DNA from: Shewanella zhangzhouensis
Lineage (GTDB): Bacteria > Pseudomonadota > Gammaproteobacteria > Enterobacterales > Shewanellaceae
DNA: 64,000 nucleotides
Direction of reading: 5' to 3'
Assembly (NCBI RefSeq): GCF_019457615.1
Contig: NZ_CP080414.1
Location: 277,501-341,500, forward strand
The notes beneath the pieces were generated by a model that saw only the letters and a list, made by a program, of their open reading frames with translations, made no database searches and was not told the DNA's origin. Shown here one piece after another: positions 52,878 to 62,642 of this stretch (its first letter is position 1; each line of letters opens with the position of its first letter). Position numbers and translations under genes: made by a program.

Positions 52878-55162
52878 GGCTGAGGGCTCATGGTAAAGAC
52901 CAGTTCACCACCGGCCAGAATATCTGAATGTCGTAAAATATATCCGTTCAATGGCTTGCCGTTCAAGGTAACCTGTTTGACGTAAACATGCTCAGATCCT
53001 TGATTAATGGTGCGAATTTTAAAGACGTTACCATTTTCAAGGTGGATATCGGCGCTGTCGACCTCGGGGCTGCCGAGCACATATTCACCGGATACCGGGT
53101 CCACGGGGTAAAAGCCCAGCGCACTGAACAGGTACCAAGCCGACATCTGCCCGGCATCTTCGTTACCCGCCAGACCATCGGGCGCTGTGGTGTAAAGCTC
53201 GTGCATTATCTGCCGCACCAGACGCTGGGTTTTATGTGCTTCGCCCAGATATTGATAGAGGTAGGGCACGTGGTGGCTGGGCTCGTTGCCGTGGACATAC
53301 TGGCCGATATAGCCGGAGATCCACTCGGGAAACTCCTCCACGGCCTGGCCGGTACTGAACATGGCATCCAGTTTGGCACTGACACTGGCCTTGCCGCCCA
53401 TCATCCCGACCATACCCGCCACATCGTGTGGCACAAAGAAGCTGTATTGCCAGGCATTGGCCTCACAGTAGTCTTCCGGGTGATAGGCGTTGGGGTCGAA
53501 GGGGAGACGGAATTGCCCATCGGCATCCAGGGCGCGCATAAAGCCGGTTTGGGAGTCAAAATGGCGGCGATAGTTCTGTGACCGAGTGGCAAATTCCTGA
53601 TAAATATCGTCTTTACCCAAGGCTTTGGCGAGGCGGGCAATAGCCCAGTCATCGAAGGCGTATTCCAGCGTCAGGGCCACATTCCACTTGCGCTCTGTGT
53701 AGGGGACGTACCCCTGCTGCTGGTAACTCGCCAGGCCAAATGCGTCTTGCCGTGCGCTCTGCAGGGCGGCATTGAGCAAGTCTTCGCCATCAATATCGGT
53801 AAGGCCCTTCAGATAGGCATCGACCAATACCGGCACCGAGTGATACCCCATCATCATGTCGGTTTCATTGCCCTGGAAAATCCACACGGGTAAACGTCCC
53901 GCCACCCTGTAATGGTCCATCATGCTGTCCATCATTTCCCGGGTGCGGGCCTGGTCGACAAGGGTTTTCCAGGGGTGCAGCGCCCGGAAGGTATCCCACA
54001 GGGAGAAGAATTCGTAGCGTGGATGGCCTTCGGCTTTATGGATTGCGCCATCCGGCCCCTTGTAGCGGCCATCGGTATCCGAGAAGAGTCGGGGGGCGAG
54101 GGAGGCATGGTACATGGCGGTGTAAAACTGCCTGAGGTTATCCTCGGAGGCAGACACCCTGACTCTGGAAAGCTCGCCGCGCCAGGCATCTTTTGCGGCC
54201 GCCAGGGTGCCCGGGAAGTCCAGCAGCTTGCCGTCGGCCTCAAGGTTTGCCCTGGCATTGTCTATGCTCACCGAGCTGATGGCGGTGTGCACCAGCAAAG
54301 ACCTGTCCTTTGATTGGCTTTCGCCGAAATCGAAGTTCAGTTCCAGCGCCAGATTTTCAGCAGAGGCCCGGGTTTGAACTCCCGGCTTATCATCAACAGA
54401 CAGTTTGCCATCTACAAACAGCTGCTGACTGGCGATGGGTTGGGAGAAGCGGCTGTAAAAATACACCCGTTGATCCTCGGCCCAGCCGGTGGATTTACGA
54501 TACCCGCCAATGCTGTAGGCATCGATTATCTCCACATGGGTCGCGACGGTTTTGTCCCAGTTACGGCTATAACCCAAATCGAGCCGCACCACGCCTTCAT
54601 TGGCCGAGGCCGGGAAACTGTACCTTTGCAGGCCGGAGCGCGCAGCAGCGGTCAGCTCCACCTTGATGTCGTAGTCCTGCAATCTGACCCGGTAATAACC
54701 GGGGCTGGCCTGCTCTTCGTCGTGGCTGAAATGGGACACTAGGGTGCCATCCGCCGGACCGCCCTCGGTTTGCACCCGCTTGAAAGGCCGGGTCAGGGGC
54801 ATAAAGGAGATGTCATAGAGATCCCCGGCGCCAGTGCCGGACAAATGGGTATGGCTGAAGCCGGCAATGATGTTGTCGGGGTAGAAGTAGCCTGCTATCC
54901 AGTCCCAGCCGGTACGGCCATTGTCGGGACTGAGCTGCACCATGCCGTGGGGCACGGTGGCGCCGGGGAAGGTTTTACCCTTGCCATCGGTGCCGATAAA
55001 GGGGTCGACGTAGGCGACAGGGTCCGGCGCCTCGCCCGGTTGGAGCTCGTTTGGCAGCGCTGTGGGTTGCGGGCTTTGCTCGTGGCTTTGCACCTGGCTG
55101 GGTTGCTGGTTGCATGCTGCCAGGGACGCGGTCAGCAGCAGTGCGGCAATCTTTTTCATCAC
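52874..55162 (-). CDS. GH92 exo-alpha-mannosidase, lipoprotein (second in operon)
   Basis: 762 aa. Lipoprotein signal MMKKIAALLLTASLAAC, then a Gln/Pro/Ser-rich linker. VAYVDPFIGTDGKGKTFPGATVPHGM is the GH92 entry motif; GNETDMMMGYHSVPVL and the catalytic CEANAWQYSFFVPHD (about 565) and GNEDAGQMSAWYLFSALGFYPV (about 667) are intact. Overlaps the next GH92 by 4 bases; 54 bases after the isomerase gene. Closest in type to GH92 members assigned alpha-1,2-mannosidase activity, though linkage cannot be read safely. Confidence 0.94.
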   Translation of the reverse strand: MMKKIAALLLTASLAACNQQPSQVQSHEQSPQPTALPNELQPGEAPDPVAYVDPFIGTDGKGKTFPGATVPHGMVQLSPDNGRTGWDWIAGYFYPDNIIAGFSHTHLSGTGAGDLYDISFMPLTRPFKRVQTEGGPADGTLVSHFSHDEEQASPGYYRVRLQDYDIKVELTAAARSGLQRYSFPASANEGVVRLDLGYSRNWDKTVATHVEIIDAYSIGGYRKSTGWAEDQRVYFYSRFSQPIASQQLFVDGKLSVDDKPGVQTRASAENLALELNFDFGESQSKDRSLLVHTAISSVSIDNARANLEADGKLLDFPGTLAAAKDAWRGELSRVRVSASEDNLRQFYTAMYHASLAPRLFSDTDGRYKGPDGAIHKAEGHPRYEFFSLWDTFRALHPWKTLVDQARTREMMDSMMDHYRVAGRLPVWIFQGNETDMMMGYHSVPVLVDAYLKGLTDIDGEDLLNAALQSARQDAFGLASYQQQGYVPYTERKWNVALTLEYAFDDWAIARLAKALGKDDIYQEFATRSQNYRRHFDSQTGFMRALDADGQFRLPFDPNAYHPEDYCEANAWQYSFFVPHDVAGMVGMMGGKASVSAKLDAMFSTGQAVEEFPEWISGYIGQYVHGNEPSHHVPYLYQYLGEAHKTQRLVRQIMHELYTTAPDGLAGNEDAGQMSAWYLFSALGFYPVDPVSGEYVLGSPEVDSADIHLENGNVFKIRTINQGSEHVYVKQVTLNGKPLNGYILRHSDILAGGELVFTMSPQP

Positions 55163-55216
55163 ATCCTCATGGAGTCAGGTAAGCAAAGGCCCGCATCCAC
55201 GGGCCTCCTGGTCGGT

Positions 55217-56404
55217 TTATTTCAGTGCCGGGTGGCCGAGCACGCGCAGGACTTCGAAGCAGGCGCCCAGGGTGTGGTAGTCACACTTGGCTCCGGCGGC
55301 GCTTTTCTGATTGGAATACTTGCTGTTGTCCTTTTTCAGTACCCGGAACCAGGCACCGTACTCATGGTCCACCATGTGGGCCCAGCTGTACTGCCACAGG
55401 GCATCGTATTGGGTCAGGTACTTATCTTCGCCGGTCACCTGATGCAGCATGGCGGCAGCGGCAAAGCTTTCGGCCTGTACCCAAAAGTATTTGTCATCGT
55501 CACACCAGTTGCCTTCGGGATCAAACCCGTAAACCAGGCCACCATCCTGACTGTCCCAGGCTTGCTGATAGGCGCGGTCAAACAAAGAGGATGCGCGTTC
55601 AATCTGCCAGGCCTGAGGTGCATGGCGATTGAGGATCAGCAGCAATTTGGCCCATTCGGTCTGATGCCCGGGCTGAAAGCCCCAGGGGCGATAGAGATTC
55701 TTGGGGTCGTCCCTGTTGTAATCCCAGTCCGGTTTGAACTCGGGGGTGTAGTGCTCCCACACCAGATCATCAGTCAGTGACGCCTGACGCACGGCAATAT
55801 TCTGTGCCAGCAGGGTAGCACGCTCCAGATATTGGCTCTTGCCCGTGGCTTCAAAGGCCGCCAGCATGGCTTCACACAGGTGCATATTGGCATTCTGGCC
55901 ACGGTATGGACTGAGCACGCCCTCTGGGCTGATTTCATCGGCATAAAGGCCATATTCGGCCTGCCAGAAACGCTGTTCCAGCAAGTCGTATACCTGCTGC
56001 AGCTTGCTGTCGTTCTCAACCAGCCCTGCCTTGCGGGCCGCGGCATAGGCCAGCAGCACAAAGGCATATCCATAGGCCTGCTGGGTCATGTCCAGCGGCT
56101 TGTGATTATCCAGTGTCCAGGCGTAGGTCTGGCTGGATGCCTGCCAGTGCACCTGCTCCAGATACTCCAGGCCATGTTTGGCGATATCCAGATAATCCTG
56201 ACGGGCAAACAGGATACCGGCGGTGGCATAGTTCACCAGAATACGGGTGCTGCTCACCAGCTGCTTGAAGTGGGTATCGAACAGGCTGCCGTCATCCAGA
56301 AAGTTCTGGTGATAGCCGCCGCTGGGGTCCACTACCCGGTCGGTGTAGAAATCCAAAATGCTCTGGCAATGCTCGAGAAGAAACGTCTGGGAGAAAAAGT
56401 TCAT
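55217..56404 (-). CDS. N-acylglucosamine 2-epimerase-family isomerase, probable mannose isomerase
   Basis: 395 aa (alpha/alpha)6-barrel enzyme of the AGE/YihS superfamily. Segments GGYHQNFLDDGS, LVSSTRILVNYATAG, PWGFQPGHQTEWAKLLL and FWVQAESFAAAAML hold the conserved His and Glu/Arg of the active site (the HQTEW and WVQAE motifs). In this locus conversion of mannose to fructose is the sensible reaction, as in bacterial mannose isomerases. The ATGA overlap with the kinase gene upstream supports a linked step. GlcNAc 2-epimerisation is the alternative. Confidence 0.85.
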   Translation of the reverse strand: MNFFSQTFLLEHCQSILDFYTDRVVDPSGGYHQNFLDDGSLFDTHFKQLVSSTRILVNYATAGILFARQDYLDIAKHGLEYLEQVHWQASSQTYAWTLDNHKPLDMTQQAYGYAFVLLAYAAARKAGLVENDSKLQQVYDLLEQRFWQAEYGLYADEISPEGVLSPYRGQNANMHLCEAMLAAFEATGKSQYLERATLLAQNIAVRQASLTDDLVWEHYTPEFKPDWDYNRDDPKNLYRPWGFQPGHQTEWAKLLLILNRHAPQAWQIERASSLFDRAYQQAWDSQDGGLVYGFDPEGNWCDDDKYFWVQAESFAAAAMLHQVTGEDKYLTQYDALWQYSWAHMVDHEYGAWFRVLKKDNSKYSNQKSAAGAKCDYHTLGACFEVLRVLGHPALK

Positions 56405-57414
56405 ACCTGGCTCCGGAATAAAACGGGGTTAAAGGCAGCAATCGAGTGCCCATGCTGGGTCACCTGTGTCTGGATATCGGTCAGTCCTGGCAGGGCCGGG
56501 AAGGCGCCGGGCTGGGTCACGGCGTAAGCCCCGCAGTGGGTGGCAAACAGCAGCAGGGACTCCAGCTCCCGGGTGTCGGCGAAGACGGCATTGGCATTCT
56601 CCATACAACCCAGACCATAGAGGAAGCCGCCGATAAAGGCATCGCCACCGGCTGTGGTATCCACCACCTTAACCTTGGGTGGCTGCAGGTGCCCCTGATG
56701 CCCGGCGGTGAAATAGTCGATACGGTTGGCGCCGTCGGTTACCAGTAATAGCTGACACTGGCTGGCGAGGCATTCACGGATGTAAGTATCCGAGTCGCCA
56801 CCGGCCAGATACTCCAGCTCATCACGGGAAAACTTAACCACATCGGCCTGTTTTACCAGTTCATTCACCAGGGCGCGGTCGGCCGCACCCTGGGGCCACA
56901 GGTTATGGCGCAGGTTCACATCAAAACTGATGAGGTTGCCGGCGCTTCTGGCCTGATTCAGCACATGACGGGTGCATTGGGCTATCTGCGGCGTGGTCAG
57001 GGTGTTACTGCAAAAATGCACTATGGTGTCGCCGCTGAACCAGTCATCGCTTACCTGTTCCTGAGTCAGAATCACATCGGCGGTTTCATGGCGATGGAAT
57101 GAAAAACTGCGGTCGCCATCGGCATCCAGCATCACAAAGGCCAGCGCGGTTTTAGCCTCGGGATGCTTGAGCAGGAAGCGGGTATCCACGCCGTATTCCT
57201 GCAGCGCGGCCGCCAGAAACTCCCCGAAGGGGTCCTGGCCTACCTGACCGGCAAAGCAGGCGTGGCCACCAAGTCTGGCAACGGCAACGGCGGCATTGGC
57301 CGGTGCGCCGCCCGGATACTGACGGAACTCCGGGAGGGTAAGGGGTCCCTGATGGCCGGCGCCTATGTTGAGAAAATCAATCAGCGCCTCACCAAAACAC
57401 AGGATTTTTTTCAT
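56401..57414 (-). CDS. PfkB-family sugar kinase, probable fructokinase/mannokinase
   Basis: 337 aa ribokinase-fold kinase. N-terminal GEALIDFL and PGGAPANAAVAVARLGG (sugar lid); the C-terminal signature DTTAGGDAFIGGFLYGLG contains the catalytic Asp, with A-G-G in place of the common G-A-G. If the isomerase converts mannose to fructose, this makes fructose-6-phosphate, linking to glycolysis without ManA. It overlaps the transporter gene upstream and the isomerase gene downstream by 4 bases each. Confidence 0.9.
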   Translation of the reverse strand: MKKILCFGEALIDFLNIGAGHQGPLTLPEFRQYPGGAPANAAVAVARLGGHACFAGQVGQDPFGEFLAAALQEYGVDTRFLLKHPEAKTALAFVMLDADGDRSFSFHRHETADVILTQEQVSDDWFSGDTIVHFCSNTLTTPQIAQCTRHVLNQARSAGNLISFDVNLRHNLWPQGAADRALVNELVKQADVVKFSRDELEYLAGGDSDTYIRECLASQCQLLLVTDGANRIDYFTAGHQGHLQPPKVKVVDTTAGGDAFIGGFLYGLGCMENANAVFADTRELESLLLFATHCGAYAVTQPGAFPALPGLTDIQTQVTQHGHSIAAFNPVLFRSQV

Positions 57415-58649
57415 GACTGGGCCTCTACAATCTTGGCTTTTTCACAGGCTTTGCTGCCACGCAGGGCATACCAGCCGATATACAAATACGCCACCATGGG
57501 GATGATAAAACTGAACTGCACCGAGCTGCTGTCGGCAACCACGCCCTGCAGCAGCGGCAGTATGGCACCGCCCACAATGGCCTGACACAGCAAACCCGAA
57601 CCCCGGCTGGTTAAGGGGCCGAGGCCTCGGATGGCCAGGGTGAAGATGGTGGGGAACATGATGGAGTTAAAGAAACCCACCGCCAGCACAGACCACATGG
57701 CCAGAGAGCCGCTGCTGTTCATGGTCAGTACTAAAAGCAGTATGGCCATCAGGGCATTGGTGGCCAGCACATAGGTTGGCTGCAGAATGCGGGTCAGGGC
57801 TGAGCCCACAAAGCGGCCCACCATGGCACCACCCCAATAGTAAGACACCATGCGGCTGGCCTCCTGCTCGGTCAGGGCGGCAATATGGCTCTCGGAAAAA
57901 TAGTTCACCAAAAAGCTGCCAACTGATACTTCGGCGCCCACATAGAGGAAGATGGCCAGGGCGCCCAACACCAGGTGTTTGTGCTGCCAAATGCTGTCGC
58001 TGGCGCTGACATGGGTTTCGTGGTCGGTTTGCAGGGCAGGGAGCTTCAAAAACACAAAGCCCACGGCGGTTAGCAGTACGGCACCGGCCAGAATGAGGTA
58101 GGGCAGCTGCACCGCATGGGCGTTGCTTGCGGCACCAAAAATAAGCGCCGCGCCAAACAGGGGCGCCAGGGTATGGCCCAGGGAGTTAATGGCCTGGGCC
58201 AGACTCAGGCGGCTGGCTGCAGTGCGCTCAGGCCCCAAAATCGCCACATAGGGGTTGGCAGATACCTGCAATATGGTGATGCCGCTCGCCAATACGAAAA
58301 GACCCAGCAAAAACAGGGCGTAAACCGAGACTTCTGCCGCCGGGTAAAACAGCAAACAGCCGGTTGCCATGGTACACAGACCTGTGACAATGCCCCGGAT
58401 ATAACCAATTTTTTCAATCAGCTTGCCGGCAAAGGGCGAGACGATGAAATAGGCGCCAAAGAAGCAAAACTGCACCAGCATGGCCTGGGTGTAACTGAGC
58501 TCGAAGGCCGCTTTCAGGTGTGGGATCAGAATATCGTTCAGGGCTGTGATAAAGCCCCAGATAAAAAACAGCGTCGTCATGGCGGCAAAGGCAAAGTGGC
58601 TGCTTTTGCCCTGTCCGCCCTGTGCTGGAGTTGATGGAATCATTGCCAT
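57411..58649 (-). CDS. FucP/GluP-type MFS sugar transporter (probable mannose permease)
   Basis: 412 aa, 12 helices. The start at 58649 (MAMIPSTPAQG) fits GAGAA upstream; a longer frame to 58700 has no support. FFIWGFITALNDILIPHLKAAFELSY is the hallmark of the fucose/glucose-galactose H+ symporter group, and SANPYVAILGP follows in helix 4-5. Co-transcribed with mannosidases, mannose or a manno-oligosaccharide is the likely cargo across the inner membrane. Confidence 0.9.
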   Translation of the reverse strand: MAMIPSTPAQGGQGKSSHFAFAAMTTLFFIWGFITALNDILIPHLKAAFELSYTQAMLVQFCFFGAYFIVSPFAGKLIEKIGYIRGIVTGLCTMATGCLLFYPAAEVSVYALFLLGLFVLASGITILQVSANPYVAILGPERTAASRLSLAQAINSLGHTLAPLFGAALIFGAASNAHAVQLPYLILAGAVLLTAVGFVFLKLPALQTDHETHVSASDSIWQHKHLVLGALAIFLYVGAEVSVGSFLVNYFSESHIAALTEQEASRMVSYYWGGAMVGRFVGSALTRILQPTYVLATNALMAILLLVLTMNSSGSLAMWSVLAVGFFNSIMFPTIFTLAIRGLGPLTSRGSGLLCQAIVGGAILPLLQGVVADSSSVQFSFIIPMVAYLYIGWYALRGSKACEKAKIVEAQS

Positions 58650-58703
58650 AGTGGTTCTCGTGTGTCGAAGGACGCTGATGCGTCCTTGTTTCAGGGACAT
58701 GGT

Positions 58704-61052
58704 TTAAGGACGCGTTGTTTCCAACGACATGGAGTAAGGCTGGGCATTGGCATCGCTGGCCCAGGCTTTATTGGGGGTGGCACCCATGTCGAAGTTCAGG
58801 GTACCACCGGCCTGGATCTCATGATGATCGAGCCAGCTCCGGTTCAAGGTCTTTCCATTGAGCAAGGCCTGCTGAATATAGGGGTTGGCATCCAGGTTAT
58901 TGTCTGACTGGATAACGAAGGTCTTTCCGTCTTCCAGTGTCAGGGTGACCTTGTCGAACAGGGGACTGCCAATCACATACTCGGGGGTGCCCGGTGTGAC
59001 CGGGTAAAAGCCCAGTGCACTGAACACGTACCAGGCCGACGTTTGGCCGTTATCCTCATCGCCGCAGTAACCATCCGGGGTTGCCGAATAGAGGCGATTC
59101 ATCACGTCACGGACTTTTTGCTGGGCCTTCCAGGGCTGACCGGCATGATTGTAGAGATAAATCATGTGCTGGATAGGCTGATTGCCATGGGCGTAATTGC
59201 CCATGTTGACGATTTGCATCTCGCGGATTTCGTGGATGGTAAAGCCGTAGTAGGAATCATCGAACAGCGGCGGCATATCGAACACCTGATCCAGCTTGTC
59301 GATAAAGCCCTGTTGGCCGCCCATGAGCTGTTTCAGGCCTTCAATATCGTGAAACACCGACCAGCTGTAGTGCAGTGCGTTGCCTTCGGTAAAGGCATCA
59401 CCCCATTTGAGCGGGTTGAAGGGTGACTGGAAGCTGCCGTCCTGATTTTTACCGCGCATCCAGCCGGTTTCGGTATCAAACAGGTGGCGATAGTTGTAGG
59501 CGCGCTGCCTGAACATTTCGGCGTCCTGGGTTTTGCCAAGGGCCTTGGCCAGCTTGTACAGATTAAAGTCGGCAAAGGCGTATTCCAGGGTTCGGGCGGC
59601 GTTTTCATTGATGCCCACATCATAGGGGACATAGCCCAGCTTATTGTAGTAATCCACGCCTTCGCGGCCCACGGATGTCATGGGTCGGCCTTCGTTTACC
59701 TCGGCGTTTTTCCTGGCGGCCTCGTACAGGGTTTCGATATCAAATCCGCGAATCCCCTTTAAATAGGCATCGGCAATGTTGATGGCCGAGTTGGAGCCTA
59801 CCATCACGTTTCTATGGCCGGGGCTGGCCCACTCAGGCAACCAGCCGGATTCTTTGTAGGTATTGGCCAGACCTTCCATGATTTGGGCATCCAGCTCTGG
59901 ATACATCAGGGTGAAGAAGGGGAACACGGCGCGGAAGGTGTCCCAGAAGCCATTGTCGGTAAACATATATCCGGGCAGTACTTCGCCATTATAGGGGCTG
60001 TAATGGACCAGCTGGTTGTTGGCGTCGTACTCGTAAAACTTGCGTGGAAACAGCAGCACCCGATAGAGGGCAGAATAAAAGGTCTTTACCTGCTCCATGT
60101 CCTGATCTTCTACCCGGATGCGCGACAGCTCCTTTTGCCAGCTTTGTCTGGCAGCGGCCTGGGTCTGGGCAAAACTCTGCTCACCAATTTCGCGGCGCAG
60201 GTTAATTTCGGCCTGCTCCGGGCTGATAAATGAGGAAGCAACCTTGGCATGCACCTGCTCACCGCGCTGGGTTTTAAAGCCGATGATGGCACCCACATGC
60301 TCACCTTCGCTCTTGAGCTGGTTTGGCTGTAATGCCCAATCATCGTGCCAGGTGTGGGTCAGCTCGAAATCTTTATCGAACTCAATCACAAAGTAGTTGT
60401 GGAAGTTGTCGGGTACACCGCCATGGTTATTGCGGGCATAGCCCACAATTTTGCGCTGCTCCGGCAGGATGCGAACCATGGAGCCTTTATTGAAGGCATC
60501 CAGCAGAATGTAGGCCTGCTCGGTTTCGGGGAAGGTGAATCTGAACTGGGCCGCCCGCTCGGTGGGCGTGACCTCCATGGTGACATCGTAGTCGGCCAGG
60601 TACACAGAGTAGTGATCCGGACTGACGGTTTCGGCCTTGTGGGAGAACCAGGAGGCCCGCTCATCCTCTTTAAACTTGAGCTCACCGGTCACCGCCATCA
60701 GGGAAAAGGCACCGTAATCATTGAGCCAGGGGCTGGGCTGGTGAGTCTGCTTGATGCCGCGCAGGGTATCGTCGTCGTACTTGTAGGTCCAACCGTCGCC
60801 CATGGGCGCCGTCATGGGGCTCCAAAAGTGCATGGCCCAGGGCGTGGCGATGGCCGGGTAAGTGTTGCCATTGGAAAGGCTGAACTTGGAGTCTGTTCCC
60901 ATCAGGGGGTTCACGTACTGCACCAGATCCTGACTGACCAGATTGGTTGGCTGTGTGGCAGCTGCGTGTGTGGGAGATGCGCTGTGATTGCTTGTCTGGC
61001 ATGCGACCAGCGACAGTCCTATGACAGCAATACAGACCTTGGACCTTATCAT
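58704..61052 (-). CDS. GH92 exo-alpha-mannosidase, lipoprotein, divergent type (first in operon)
   Basis: 782 aa. Lipoprotein signal MIRSKVCIAVIGLSLVAC. YVNPLMGTDSKFSLSNGNTYPAIATPWAM is a diverged GH92 entry motif. The catalytic acid motif reads TEGNALHYSWSVFHD (about 554), and the base motif GDEDNGQTSAWYVFSALGFYPV (about 662): Asn to Asp and Met to Thr against the other two, so a different subgroup with perhaps another linkage. WASPGHRNVMVGSNSA replaces the GNETxxMxG segment. It is the first gene after the regulated promoter. Confidence 0.9.
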   Translation of the reverse strand: MIRSKVCIAVIGLSLVACQTSNHSASPTHAAATQPTNLVSQDLVQYVNPLMGTDSKFSLSNGNTYPAIATPWAMHFWSPMTAPMGDGWTYKYDDDTLRGIKQTHQPSPWLNDYGAFSLMAVTGELKFKEDERASWFSHKAETVSPDHYSVYLADYDVTMEVTPTERAAQFRFTFPETEQAYILLDAFNKGSMVRILPEQRKIVGYARNNHGGVPDNFHNYFVIEFDKDFELTHTWHDDWALQPNQLKSEGEHVGAIIGFKTQRGEQVHAKVASSFISPEQAEINLRREIGEQSFAQTQAAARQSWQKELSRIRVEDQDMEQVKTFYSALYRVLLFPRKFYEYDANNQLVHYSPYNGEVLPGYMFTDNGFWDTFRAVFPFFTLMYPELDAQIMEGLANTYKESGWLPEWASPGHRNVMVGSNSAINIADAYLKGIRGFDIETLYEAARKNAEVNEGRPMTSVGREGVDYYNKLGYVPYDVGINENAARTLEYAFADFNLYKLAKALGKTQDAEMFRQRAYNYRHLFDTETGWMRGKNQDGSFQSPFNPLKWGDAFTEGNALHYSWSVFHDIEGLKQLMGGQQGFIDKLDQVFDMPPLFDDSYYGFTIHEIREMQIVNMGNYAHGNQPIQHMIYLYNHAGQPWKAQQKVRDVMNRLYSATPDGYCGDEDNGQTSAWYVFSALGFYPVTPGTPEYVIGSPLFDKVTLTLEDGKTFVIQSDNNLDANPYIQQALLNGKTLNRSWLDHHEIQAGGTLNFDMGATPNKAWASDANAQPYSMSLETTRP

Positions 61053-61125
61053 TATTTTCTGTCTCCAGGTTATCCGGTCACAAGCATGTTGCCCACTTGT
61101 GACTTTGTAGGGGGATTTGTCTCAC

Positions 61126-61139
61126 TGTAATCGATTACA
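61126..61139. promoter_or_regulatory. LacI-family operator 1 (mannoside regulator)
   Basis: TGTAATCGATTACA, perfect 14-bp palindrome with the CG centre typical of LacI-family sites, 74 bases before the GH92 start. Confidence 0.85.
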
Positions 61140-61219
61140 TTTATGCAGTCTAGGTTATCGTATCGTTTACCCGGTAAAATCCCCATATAAAGCATTAAAT
61201 CTGCTATTTGAGCTTGCAA

Positions 61220-61233
61220 TGGTATCGATTACA
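61220..61233. promoter_or_regulatory. LacI-family operator 2 (mannoside regulator)
   Basis: TGGTATCGATTACA, same site with two changes in the left half; nearer the regulator gene, possible autoregulation. Confidence 0.75.
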
Positions 61234-61342
61234 TCTTCCTTAAAGTGCTAATTTGTTTTATGATTGTTACGGTAAAAATCTAGCTGCTTGCAATGCCTTA
61301 TCTCAGGCCGGATGGCATATTCATCAGGAAATTCAATACTTA

Positions 61343-62350
61343 ATGACCAATATTAAGAAGGTAAGTGAACTGGCGGGTGTCTCCACCGCGACTGTTTCAA
61401 GGACATTAAAGAGCCCGGAAAGAGTCAGCGAGCAAACCCGTGCCAAGGTCATGCAGGCAGTAAAGCAAGCCGGTTATCGTCCAAACTGGATGGCAACCAG
61501 CGTTAAAACCGGTAAATCCAATGCCATAGTAGTGTTGGTTCCCAACCTGGTGAACCCGTTTTTTATGCGGATTATCGAAGGGATAGAGCAGGCGGCCCAG
61601 GAAAAAGGCTATTGTGTGCTGCTCGGTGATACTCAGGGGCTCGAAGCTCGGGAGCATGAGTATGCCAGCATGGTGCTCACCAACAGGGCCGATGGCCTCA
61701 TCCAACTGGATCATTCCTTTCCTTTTTCCGATAACGATGCCGATTTGGCCGCCACTGTGCCCATGGTCAGTGTCTGCGAACGTATCGAGGGAGAGCGCAA
61801 GTATCCCTTTATCGAGCTCGATAACCACGCCGCAGGCAGAGCCCTGGCCCACCATCTGATAGGCTTTGGCCACAGGCATTTCGGGATCATTGCCGGCCAG
61901 CGCCGCAGCCAAATTCACCATGATCGCCTCACGGGTATTATGAGTGTGCTAAAGGGTGAAGGCATTGATTTTAAAGATGATATGCTCGTTGGTGGTAGCT
62001 ACAGCATAGAGACGGGTGTCGAAGGTGCGAGAGAGCTGCTAAGCCGCAATCCCCGTCCGAGTGCGATTTTCTGTTTCAACGATGATATCGCCATCGGCGC
62101 CATGTTTGAAATCAAAGCCCAGGGTCTCAGGATCCCCGATGATATCTCTGTCACCGGCTTTGATAACGTCAAGGTGTCGGCTTATATGGACCCGCCGCTG
62201 ACCACCATAGACCAGCCTGCCTATGAGATGGGACGCAATGCCGTTGAAGTGCTTGTGCAACAAATCAACCGTCAACCACTGAAGCGATCCCGGGTCATAC
62301 TGCCATTCCATTTACTGGAGCGCGGCAGTACGGGGCCACTCAAAAACTAG
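61343..62350 (+). CDS. LacI-family transcriptional regulator of mannoside utilisation
   Basis: 335 aa from the start at 61343 (MTNIKKVSELAGV); AGGA is present but about 14 bases away. The N-terminal HTH KVSELAGVSTATVSRTLKSPERVS and hinge helix are followed by a periplasmic-binding-like effector domain (VLVPNLVNPFFMRIIEGIEQ ... DDISVTGFDN). It closely follows the CytR/PurR style. Position between the mannosidase operon and the second TonB receptor, with matching operators at both, makes it the local repressor; mannose or a phosphorylated derivative is the likely effector. Confidence 0.92.
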   Translation: MTNIKKVSELAGVSTATVSRTLKSPERVSEQTRAKVMQAVKQAGYRPNWMATSVKTGKSNAIVVLVPNLVNPFFMRIIEGIEQAAQEKGYCVLLGDTQGLEAREHEYASMVLTNRADGLIQLDHSFPFSDNDADLAATVPMVSVCERIEGERKYPFIELDNHAAGRALAHHLIGFGHRHFGIIAGQRRSQIHHDRLTGIMSVLKGEGIDFKDDMLVGGSYSIETGVEGARELLSRNPRPSAIFCFNDDIAIGAMFEIKAQGLRIPDDISVTGFDNVKVSAYMDPPLTTIDQPAYEMGRNAVEVLVQQINRQPLKRSRVILPFHLLERGSTGPLKN

Positions 62351-62533
62351 AGCTAATGCTCTGATTCAAAGCCAAAAAATTCTCCCTGCCCGATCAGAAG
62401 GCTGAGCGCTGTATTCCGCGGTATTTCATGCTGCGCAGCGCGCTATTTCCTATATCTCACTCTGTAAATAAATTGTTGACGACAGGTTTTTTGCTGTTGA
62501 CTCCCTGTTTATGGCGGTTTAGTATTCGAAGCC

Positions 62534-62551
62534 AATGTAATCGATTACATT
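62534..62551. promoter_or_regulatory. LacI-family operator 3, 18-bp perfect palindrome
   Basis: AATGTAATCGATTACATT; contains the same TGTAATCGATTACA core as operator 1. About 130 bases upstream of the TonB receptor start. Confidence 0.88.
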
Positions 62552-62642
62552 AATGTGCCTTACGTCCTTATATTTATAAAAAACTAATGTTTCCGTAATG
62601 CAATGATTTTATTGGTTTGTTGTCCGAGATTTCTTAAATCCT

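Larger units (their letters stand above)
61053..61342. promoter_or_regulatory. Divergent control region of the mannoside operon and its LacI regulator
   Basis: 290-base gap with two LacI-type operators, listed separately at 61126-61139 and 61220-61233. Their centres are 94 bases apart, about nine helical turns. Both divergent genes can be controlled from here. Confidence 0.75.

Noticed and set aside
54770..55780. 336-codon plus-strand frame across a GH92 start and the isomerase gene
   Set aside because: It spans two confident minus-strand genes and their gap; composition is that of a shadow.
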